A stretch of DNA of 10,733 nt, taken from contig CALJNJ010000080.1 in assembly GCA_937981945.1 (NCBI GenBank), forward strand, positions 1 to 10,733. Direction: 5' to 3'. Below the pieces are notes generated by a model. The model saw only the letters and a list, made by a program, of their open reading frames with translations, did no database searches and had not been told where the DNA came from. The number at the start of each line of letters is the position of its first letter. Within the stretch, counting starts at the first letter, position 1. Position numbers and translations under genes: made by a program. Positions 1 through 4,814 of this stretch are shown one piece after another. Origin of the DNA: an uncultured Caulobacterales bacterium (lineage in GTDB: Bacteria > Pseudomonadota > Alphaproteobacteria > Caulobacterales > Maricaulaceae).

Positions 1-2
1 GC

Positions 3-725
3 GGGGATAAAATTTTGCCCTATATGGATCCGGTTCCGGAAGAAAACCCGGCCATTGGATGGCGGGCCATTCGCATCGGCTTGGATCGCCCGGCCTTGCT
101 GCGTTATCAGTGCCGCGCCTTATTGGCAGCCGCCGCCGGTCGTCATTTACGGGTCATGTTCCCTATGGTGACAACAGTGGACGAGCTCATTGAAGCACGG
201 TCACTATTTGATACGGAAGTTAAAAGAGCCTCATCACTGGGCAAGGATTTGCCCCATAAAATCGAAGTTGGCGTTATGCTGGAGACGCCGTCTCTGGCGT
301 GGTCTGTCAGAGCGGTTTGCGATCATGCAGACTTTGTGTCGGTGGGCGCTAATGATCTCATGCAATTCTTCTTTGCGGCGGACAGAGATAATATCAGAGT
401 ATCCGACCGATATGACCCGCTGCATCCGGCGTCACTATCAATCCTTCGGTTCATTGTTGACGGGTGTAAACAGGCCGGCGTCCCGGTGTCCATTTGCGGT
501 GAGATTGCGGGACGGCCCATTGAGGCCGTAACCTTGGTCGCCTTGGGCTTTGAGGCCTTGTCCATGCCGGTCACGGGCATAGGACCTGTCAAAGCGGCTT
601 TATTGGCGCTGGACGCGGAAAAGCTCAAAGAATTAATCACGCCATTGATTACGATTGACTCGCGCCTTCCATCGGTCAGGGATCATGTCCGTGAGTTCTG
701 TATGGCCGAAGGCATTCCGGTTTAG
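3..725 (+). CDS. ptsP: Phosphoenolpyruvate-protein phosphotransferase PtsP (EI-Ntr), C-terminal part
   Basis: This is the last 240 codons of a gene that begins left of the window; the open frame runs through base 3. The product transfers phosphate from PEP to the HPr-like protein NPr in the nitrogen-related phosphotransferase system, a cytoplasmic regulatory relay. The visible part is the PEP-binding TIM barrel of the PEP-utilising enzyme family. It opens with an ENPAIGWRAIR segment, followed by VMFPMVTT. The metal-binding glutamate segment is EVGVMLETPS (about 265-294), and the metal-binding aspartate segment is SVGANDLMQFFFAADRDN (about 339-392). The catalytic proton-donor cysteine lies in SICGEIAGRP, with its TGC codon at 495-497. 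The SxGxNDLxQF..A.DR form resembles PtsP more than sugar-PTS PtsI. The N-terminal GAF domain that would separate them for certain is outside the window. The stop is TAG, 2 bases from the convergent vsr stop, with no visible terminator hairpin. In relatives I would expect prfA or other housekeeping genes next, so the neighbouring cassette may be an insertion. Confidence 0.93.
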   Translation, partial: GDKILPYMDPVPEENPAIGWRAIRIGLDRPALLRYQCRALLAAAAGRHLRVMFPMVTTVDELIEARSLFDTEVKRASSLGKDLPHKIEVGVMLETPSLAWSVRAVCDHADFVSVGANDLMQFFFAADRDNIRVSDRYDPLHPASLSILRFIVDGCKQAGVPVSICGEIAGRPIEAVTLVALGFEALSMPVTGIGPVKAALLALDAEKLKELITPLITIDSRLPSVRDHVREFCMAEGIPV

Positions 726-727
726 GC

Positions 728-1186
728 TTAGGGCGACAGACCGCCGATCTCCAATTCGGACTCTTCGGATCTGAGCCAAATTTCAACTAAATCTATTATA
801 TCGTTCGGGGGTCGTTTCAATCTGCCCTTTAAGGCACATTCCCAGACGATACCAACGCGCCAATTTAAATCCGTTAAGTCCTGAAGATTGCGAATGTCCC
901 GGTCGCGATTAGACGTGATTTTCTTTTTCCAGAATGCTTCCCGGGTTTTCGGCCAAGAGAAACGCGGGCAATCATGCAGGTGCCAAAAACAGCCGTTCAC
1001 AAACAGCACAGCGCCATATTTCCTGAAAACCATATCGGGTTTCCCCGGGAGAGATTTATTGTGAAGCCCGTATCGCAAGCCGCGTTTGTGCAGGGCTTTT
1101 CGGATAAATAATTCAGGTTTCGTATCTTTGGATTTCACCGCCGCCATATTGCGCCGGCGTGCGGTTTGGCTATGGCGATCCGCCAA
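728..1186 (-). CDS. vsr: Very short patch repair endonuclease (Vsr)
   Basis: The 152-residue product matches the usual Vsr length. Vsr enzymes nick DNA 5' to the T of a T:G mismatch made when 5-methylcytosine deaminates, and so protect methylated sites from C-to-T mutation. Residues follow the Escherichia coli enzyme almost position for position. The sequence has an N-terminal RRNMAAVKSKDTKPE segment and LPGKPDMVF with the catalytic Asp51. It then has NGCFWHLHDC, containing zinc ligands Cys66, His71 and Cys73 and active-site His69, and WRVGIVWECAL with zinc ligand Cys117. The start is TTG at 1186, preceded by AAAGGA about 10 bases upstream. A downstream ATG at codon 14 would remove the conserved N-terminal segment, so TTG is preferred. 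The gene starts 6 bases after the restriction gene stops and is clearly the last gene of that cassette. It protects the sites modified by the neighbouring methyltransferase rather than Dcm sites (inference from context). Confidence 0.93.
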   Translation of the reverse strand: MADRHSQTARRRNMAAVKSKDTKPELFIRKALHKRGLRYGLHNKSLPGKPDMVFRKYGAVLFVNGCFWHLHDCPRFSWPKTREAFWKKKITSNRDRDIRNLQDLTDLNWRVGIVWECALKGRLKRPPNDIIDLVEIWLRSEESELEIGGLSP

Positions 1187-1192
1187 TCTTGA

Positions 1193-2269
1193 CTATCCTT
1201 TGAAGCGGATCTGAAGATTGAGATCCATATAATATTGACCGGCATTTTTATAAACGGTGGCAAATTTGTGCCGCGTTGTGGAGGCGGTCTCAAATTTTGT
1301 TTGTTGAAAGAGATATTCGCCGAGCTCGGCGATATTATGGATATGGAAACAGACCTGATTGCCATCCGGTCTGACAATAATATAGCCGCCGTCAGCCCGT
1401 AAAAACCCGTCCCATGTTTTATTGGGAAACATGCCCAAGGCCACATTGATTAAAAGTTGTTTGAATTTATATTTCAGGTCCTCTTCGTCAAACGGGACGC
1501 CGGTCACGTCCGTGATCAGCTTATGTTTGGCGATATATTTCACCAGATCGGATAAGGAAGATCCGCGGCCTGAGTAAAATTGCAAAAGCGCCTGAGCGCA
1601 AATTTGCGGCAGAAGACTGTCAATGCGGCGCAAATTACGACTGAAAGTTTGAGCTGAGGCGCCTAAGGCTGTGAATTCAGTCCCGGCCGATCGCAGGGCT
1701 TCCACGCGGTCACGAACTTTGGAGCGGCCGTCAATCCCGTTAATGTCTGATGCGCTGCCTGAAAATCCGTCCAATCTGAAAACAAAATTGGTTGCCTTTG
1801 ACGCGTTCAGCAATGTCGGGCTGCCGCCAATATAGGATTTGATACTAAACTCAACCTCGTGATCTGCCCCTGTCAGAGGATCGCGAACGACGACTTTGAT
1901 GTCACCTTTTTGATCGGCAGAGGCTTTGAGGTTTTCGATCTTGAGCGTTTGCATCAATTCCGCGGCGGTCGGCGCTTCGAATGTTCCGCTACCGGCTGTT
2001 ATCTCCGCCAGCAATCCGGGGAGACTTTCGCGCACTAATTCATAGGGAATTTCGGTTTCTTCTCCGAATAAACCTCCCGGTGACTTCAGGGTGATCTTAT
2101 CCGGGCAAGCCAGTGAATAGACACGATCGCCGCGCAAAACTTTGCGAACCGCGAAGAAAGTATCGCCGGGGGTCAGATCGGAATTAGCCGCGCGCAAACC
2201 CTTGTCGGACAAAATTTTCAAAAAGGCGTAAAACTCACTCCATTCGCCTTTATTGAGGCGTTCGGTCAT
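1193..2269 (-). CDS. HpaII-family type II restriction endonuclease
   Basis: The 358-residue cytoplasmic protein resembles the HpaII restriction endonuclease family, whose prototype cuts CCGG. Family-like segments are the N-terminal LNKGEWSEFYAFLKIL (residues 5-20) and the central VEFSIKSYIGGSPTLLNASK (139-158), followed by ATNFVF. The second segment probably holds the catalytic core: Asp123 followed by Ser142-Ile-Lys144 could be a variant PD-(D/E)XK site, which is inference. I recognise the family from these motifs and from context, not from an alignment. Only one base separates this ATG from the methyltransferase stop on the minus strand (TGA-C-ATG), so the two genes are probably translationally coupled, with the methyltransferase made first. 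That order suits a system that must protect DNA before cutting it. The frame is full length and uninterrupted, so the enzyme is likely active. Recognition of CCGG is expected from the family but is not proved here. Confidence 0.75.
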   Translation of the reverse strand: MTERLNKGEWSEFYAFLKILSDKGLRAANSDLTPGDTFFAVRKVLRGDRVYSLACPDKITLKSPGGLFGEETEIPYELVRESLPGLLAEITAGSGTFEAPTAAELMQTLKIENLKASADQKGDIKVVVRDPLTGADHEVEFSIKSYIGGSPTLLNASKATNFVFRLDGFSGSASDINGIDGRSKVRDRVEALRSAGTEFTALGASAQTFSRNLRRIDSLLPQICAQALLQFYSGRGSSLSDLVKYIAKHKLITDVTGVPFDEEDLKYKFKQLLINVALGMFPNKTWDGFLRADGGYIIVRPDGNQVCFHIHNIAELGEYLFQQTKFETASTTRHKFATVYKNAGQYYMDLNLQIRFKG

Positions 2270-2270
2270 G

Positions 2271-3176
2271 TCAGGCGGCCCGCCGGCCTGCTGCGGATCG
2301 GTTTAAATAGTCGGTCATGGCCGCAGCTGTTGCCTTCACCGCCGGCACAGCGACAGAATTGCCCAATTGCTTCATGGCTTGGGTTTCCGAGACGGGAAAT
2401 TCGAAATCATCCGGATAACCCATCATCTTTTTACCCTCTTTACTGGTCAGTCTGACCGTGCGCCCGCTAAGAGAATATGTATCCCAATTGCGCCGGTCCA
2501 TGAGACCGGATCCGCGCCCGCCAACCCGCAATGTATACCCGATTTCCTTATTACAGGGCTCTCCGAATATATCGGACATGGTCATGGTCAGGGGTTCAGC
2601 TTCGGGAAATTTAAAGGTTGATTGCTGCGTAGTTTCCCCGCGAAAGCCAACCATAAAGATACGGGGCCTGTGCTGGGGCAGGCCGTGATCTGAGGCTTTC
2701 ACTGTCTTGTAAGCGAATGAATAACCCAATCCTTCGAGGGTTTCCTGAATGACTTTAAACGTTCGGCCGTCATCATGATTTTTGATATGCCTGACATTTT
2801 CCAGGAAATAGGCAGCCGGCTTTTTGGCGGTTAGGATTTCGGCGATATGGAAAAACAGGTTTCCGCGATTGTCTTTGGCATCGTGAAAGCCCCGTTTATA
2901 GCCGGCTTGCGAAAAGGGCTGGCATGGGAATCCGCCGCATAAAATATCAAAATCCGGGATATCGGGGTAATTGACTTGGGTGATATCACCCACAAAATGA
3001 CCGGCTTCGAACAATTCCGGGCTGATTTTCATATGATTATGGCGATAAGTTGCCTGTGCGTGACGATCAATTTCGGCCGCAAATACACATTTTGCGCCCA
3101 ATTCATGCCACGCCAGATGAAATCCGCCAATCCCGGCAAATAAATCGATAAATTTATATGCATTGGCGCTTTTCAT
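2271..3176 (-). CDS. DNA (cytosine-5-)-methyltransferase of the restriction-modification cassette
   Basis: The 301-residue enzyme transfers a methyl group from S-adenosylmethionine to C5 of cytosine at the site cut by its partner endonuclease. The standard motifs occur in order. Motif I is FIDLFAGIGGFHLA (residues 9-22), which binds AdoMet. Motif IV is GGFPCQPFSQAG with catalytic Cys85. Motif VI is FLENV (124-128). Motif VIII is QHRPRIFMVGF (168-178). Motif IX is around VRLTSKEGKKMMGYPDDF, and motif X is KQLGNSVAVPAV (269-280). The variable target-recognition stretch between motifs VIII and IX is short, roughly residues 180-238, and contains RVGGRGSGLMDRRNWD. The ATG at 3176 has GGAGA (3185-3181 on the minus strand) about 5 bases upstream, which fixes the start. 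It is the first gene of the M-R-Vsr operon. No control-protein gene and no N-terminal helix-turn-helix domain are visible, so any timing would come from the promoter or from gene order. Confidence 0.95.
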   Translation of the reverse strand: MKSANAYKFIDLFAGIGGFHLAWHELGAKCVFAAEIDRHAQATYRHNHMKISPELFEAGHFVGDITQVNYPDIPDFDILCGGFPCQPFSQAGYKRGFHDAKDNRGNLFFHIAEILTAKKPAAYFLENVRHIKNHDDGRTFKVIQETLEGLGYSFAYKTVKASDHGLPQHRPRIFMVGFRGETTQQSTFKFPEAEPLTMTMSDIFGEPCNKEIGYTLRVGGRGSGLMDRRNWDTYSLSGRTVRLTSKEGKKMMGYPDDFEFPVSETQAMKQLGNSVAVPAVKATAAAMTDYLNRSAAGRRAA

Positions 3177-3391
3177 CAGATCTCCGGTGATTCATTTGAA
3201 ATACCACAGTGCATAAATCCGTTGAACCCGCAATATTTCAAAACCTTTTTCCGGGCTAAAACCACTGAAAATTAACCATAACTTGGCCAATAGCGGACGA
3301 ATTTCGGGCCGAGTTCGAGCGTGGAGACGGGCGCAGAACAGGTCAAAAACCCTCCAAAAAACAGAGCTCAGACCTAAATTGCACAGAGTCA

Positions 3392-3407
3392 ACATATAGC
3401 AATATGT
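3392..3407. repeat. Short inverted repeat, ACATAT-AGCA-ATATGT
   Basis: Two perfect 6-base arms (3392-3397 and 3402-3407) surround a 4-base spacer. It is an operator-like dyad upstream of both the divergent methyltransferase and the pilin gene. It is short enough to arise by chance in AT-rich DNA. No regulator gene is adjacent. Confidence 0.3.
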
Positions 3408-3411
3408 AGTT

Positions 3412-3426
3412 TTAAGGACTCGCTAA
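3412..3426 (+). promoter_or_regulatory. Second CtrA-type box, one mismatch, with a GANTC site in the spacer
   Basis: The sequence is TTAA-GGACTCG-CTAA, which differs by one base from the CtrA consensus TTAA-N7-TTAA. The spacer contains GACTC at 3417-3421, a GANTC site for the cell-cycle adenine methyltransferase CcrM. A further GANTC site (GAGTC) is at 3386-3390. The box ends 36 bases before the perfect one at 3463. Tandem CtrA sites are common at CtrA-controlled promoters. Function is inferred from sequence and position only. Confidence 0.45.
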
Positions 3427-3462
3427 TCATCACGCTTGCGCCGCTGAAAATTCCGGGAATAG

Positions 3463-3477
3463 TTAAGATAGGCTTAA
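3463..3477 (+). promoter_or_regulatory. CtrA-type binding box of the pilin promoter
   Basis: TTAA-GATAGGC-TTAA is a perfect match to the TTAA-N7-TTAA site of the alphaproteobacterial cell-cycle regulator CtrA. It ends 98 bases before the preferred pilin start. In Caulobacter crescentus the pilin gene pilA is directly activated by CtrA, so both the regulator and the target fit. In activated promoters the box usually overlaps the -35 region. An AT-rich AAATAT at 3499-3504 lies 19 bases past TTAATG (3474-3479) and could serve as a loose -10, which would place transcription start near 3510. The -10 assignment is weak; the box itself is clear. Confidence 0.65.
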
Positions 3478-3565
3478 TGGCCTGATGTTTCACGGGGCAA
3501 ATATTCGAGGGGGCGCACTCCCATGGATAGGACCTTCAGGGAGCATCTCACATTCACGAAGCAAT

Positions 3566-3569
3566 GGAG
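3566..3569 (+). promoter_or_regulatory. Ribosome binding site that decides the pilin start
   Basis: Three in-frame ATG codons occur at 3564, 3570 and 3576. GGAG at 3566-3569 sits 6 bases before the third one, an ideal spacing. Nothing similar precedes the first. GGAG cannot serve the ATG at 3564, which overlaps it, nor the one at 3570, which follows it immediately. The start at 3576 is therefore preferred. Confidence 0.65.
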
Positions 3570-3575
3570 ATGAAA

Positions 3576-3761
3576 ATGTTAAAGCTATATGTGAAATCTA
3601 AAATGGCAATCGCCGACCTTAAGAAAAACATCGAAGGCGCGTCCTTGATTGAGTACTCACTTCTGATCGGTTTGATCACAGCTGCTGTGATCGCTTTGAT
3701 TCTGGCTGTTGGCACTAAAGTTAACGGCGCCTGGGCCGACTTGGACAGTAACTGGACTTAA
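3576..3761 (+). CDS. flp: Flp-type major pilin (Flp/PilA family)
   Basis: This is the structural subunit of a Tad (Flp, type IVc) pilus, which mediates surface attachment and biofilm formation. From the preferred start the precursor has 61 residues. A short charged leader ends in KKNIEG, followed by ASLIEYSLLIG. That is the Flp processing site: prepilin peptidase would cut after Gly21, leaving Glu at +5 and Tyr at +6 and a mature pilin of 40 residues. The mature N-terminus is a hydrophobic helix (about residues 24-46) that anchors the pilin in the membrane before assembly and packs the filament core. The small tail ends DLDSNWT. The gene stands apart from the rest of the locus, with its own probable CtrA-controlled promoter and a stem-loop after it. 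This suggests higher expression than the assembly genes. Earlier in-frame ATGs at 3564 and 3570 would add four or two residues to the leader without changing the mature protein. Confidence 0.95.
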   Translation: MLKLYVKSKMAIADLKKNIEGASLIEYSLLIGLITAAVIALILAVGTKVNGAWADLDSNWT

Positions 3762-3796
3762 GTTCAGCTCGGCGCTCAGGCGTCTAGATCATCAGA

Positions 3797-3812
3797 GGCG
3801 GGTTTTCCCGCC
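3797..3812 (+). terminator. Stem-loop between pilin and cpaB (terminator or attenuator)
   Basis: GGCGGG-TTTT-CCCGCC is a perfect GC-only 6-base-pair hairpin with a T4 loop, 35 bases after the pilin stop and 36 before the cpaB start. It is followed by CAACATTCTTT rather than a continuous T run, so it is not a textbook intrinsic terminator. It could cause partial termination, or protect the 3' end of an abundant pilin mRNA. Either would raise pilin levels over those of the downstream assembly genes. Confidence 0.5.
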
Positions 3813-3832
3813 CAACATTCTTTACAGATCAA

Positions 3833-3848
3833 CAAACGGGGCGAAACG
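3833..3848 (+). repeat. 16-base leader repeat, copy 1 (immediately before cpaB)
   Basis: CAAACGGGGCGAAACG directly abuts the cpaB ATG. An identical 16-mer at 10271-10286 ends one base before the cpaF ATG. A shorter form, GGGGCGAAA, precedes cpaC at 4805-4813. GGGGCG probably acts as a Shine-Dalgarno-like element; the wider identity is noted as a finding. Confidence 0.6.
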
Positions 3849-4763
3849 ATGCAAAGATCTGCACTTATAGTATTATTATTGGCTGTGGTCCTTGGGGCCA
3901 TGACCGTGTTTATGGTCAGGAATTTAATCGGCAATTCGTCGGAACCTGTTCCCATTAAACAGGAACAAAATGTTTCCAAAATTGTGGTCGCGACCGTTTC
4001 AATGCAATTTGGCGACGAGCTGACATCTGAAAAGCTGAAAGAGGCGCCGTGGCCGGCTGACCTTATTCCCGCAGGTTCGTTTGAAACCATTGAAGAAATT
4101 ATGTCAGGTGATCGCCGTGTGGCGCTTAGATCCATCAGCCGAAATGAGCCGATTGTAAAAGAGAAAATCTCAGGATTTGGCGCGCGCGCCAGCTTGTCTC
4201 AAATCATTACCGAAGGACACCGCGCCGCTGCAATTCGCGTCGATGATGTTTTAAGTGTCGGCGGCTTTATCCTGCCGGGCGACCGCGTTGATGTTTTGCA
4301 CACTTATCAGTCAAGCAATGATCGTTTGTCTGCGATCACAAATGTTATTATTCAAAATGTTCGGGTTTTAGCCATTGATCAATTGGCAACTGAAACTGAA
4401 GAAGCGGCTGTGGTCGGTAAGTCCGCCACACTGGAACTGACCCAGGAGCAAGCACAAAAAGTGGCCTTGGCCAATAGTGTAGGCCGTCTCAGTCTGACGC
4501 TTCGTCGTCTCAGCAATGAAGACCAAGATGAAGATGAGCAAACGGGAACGGTTAAAGTGGCTGATTTGAAACCTGCCGGTTCGGAGGAGGTTGTAAAGCC
4601 CAAGCCGAAAACAGGTAAATCGACACGTACCGTCTACCGTAAACCTGCACCAAAGCCCGATCCGTTCAGCGACATGCTGATCACACGGGGGCTGGAGCAG
4701 TCCGAAGAAAAAGTTCGCAAGACCGATGCCGCATTGACGGAATTGGCCGGCGGAGAAGGCTAA
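3849..4763 (+). CDS. cpaB: Flp pilus assembly protein CpaB (RcpC)
   Basis: This 304-residue inner-membrane-anchored periplasmic protein of the Tad machine is thought to support or gate the secretin CpaC. An N-terminal hydrophobic segment at about residues 5-23 (LIVLLLAVVLGAMTVFMV) is the membrane anchor or uncleaved signal. It is followed by a SAF domain (about 44-112), from KIVVATVSMQFGDELTSEKL to RSISRNEPIVKEKI. Next comes the RcpC/CpaB domain, with AAIRVDDVLSVGGFILPGDR and VDVLHTYQ. The C-terminal third has an acidic stretch (EDQDEDE) and then a Lys/Pro-rich linker (about 238-275), probably disordered and able to touch peptidoglycan. The start at 3849 is preceded directly by the GGGGCG leader. 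In Caulobacter the prepilin peptidase gene cpaA lies between pilin and cpaB; here it is absent. A 51-base gap separates this gene from cpaC. Confidence 0.93.
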   Translation: MQRSALIVLLLAVVLGAMTVFMVRNLIGNSSEPVPIKQEQNVSKIVVATVSMQFGDELTSEKLKEAPWPADLIPAGSFETIEEIMSGDRRVALRSISRNEPIVKEKISGFGARASLSQIITEGHRAAAIRVDDVLSVGGFILPGDRVDVLHTYQSSNDRLSAITNVIIQNVRVLAIDQLATETEEAAVVGKSATLELTQEQAQKVALANSVGRLSLTLRRLSNEDQDEDEQTGTVKVADLKPAGSEEVVKPKPKTGKSTRTVYRKPAPKPDPFSDMLITRGLEQSEEKVRKTDAALTELAGGEG

Positions 4764-4814
4764 ATTTAACATGGGAAATCTATTCAGACCGTAAGGTTTA
4801 ACTAGGGGCGAAAA

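Larger units (their letters stand above)
3177..3563. other. Intergenic region between the restriction cassette and the pilus locus
   Basis: These 387 bases lie between two divergent start codons and must hold promoters for both the methyltransferase operon (leftward) and the pilin gene (rightward). I see two CtrA-type boxes, two GANTC sites, an inverted repeat and a TTAACCAT octamer, all listed separately. A minus-strand frame of 67 codons at 3192-3395 is open, but it lacks a ribosome site and any recognisable similarity, so I do not call it a gene. No convincing sigma-70 -35/-10 pair stands out for the methyltransferase. No tRNA or insertion-sequence remnant is evident. Confidence 0.7.

Noticed and set aside
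3192-3395. Minus-strand 67-codon frame just upstream of the methyltransferase, possible control protein
   Set aside because: No ribosome site before its ATG, no helix-turn-helix pattern, an odd aromatic- and Arg-rich composition, and it overlaps the TTAACCAT octamer. It is most likely a chance open frame.
711-3455. Flanking direct repeats that would mark insertion of the restriction cassette
   Set aside because: Only a trivial ATTCCGG match was found near both ends. No target-site duplication, integrase or insertion-sequence end was seen.
3435-3470. Sigma-70-type promoter TTGCGC with a -10 near ATAGTT before flp
   Set aside because: The -10 hexamer matches poorly and the CtrA-box promoter model fits better.
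3502-3516. Hairpin in the pilin leader around GGGGGCGCACTCCC
   Set aside because: The stem is about three base pairs, too weak to support a terminator or riboswitch call.
4368-4772. Minus-strand 134-codon frame opposite cpaB
   Set aside because: It lies wholly opposite cpaB, apart from a few bases past its stop. The translation is Phe/Cys/Arg-rich with no domain, as expected of a shadow of a real gene.
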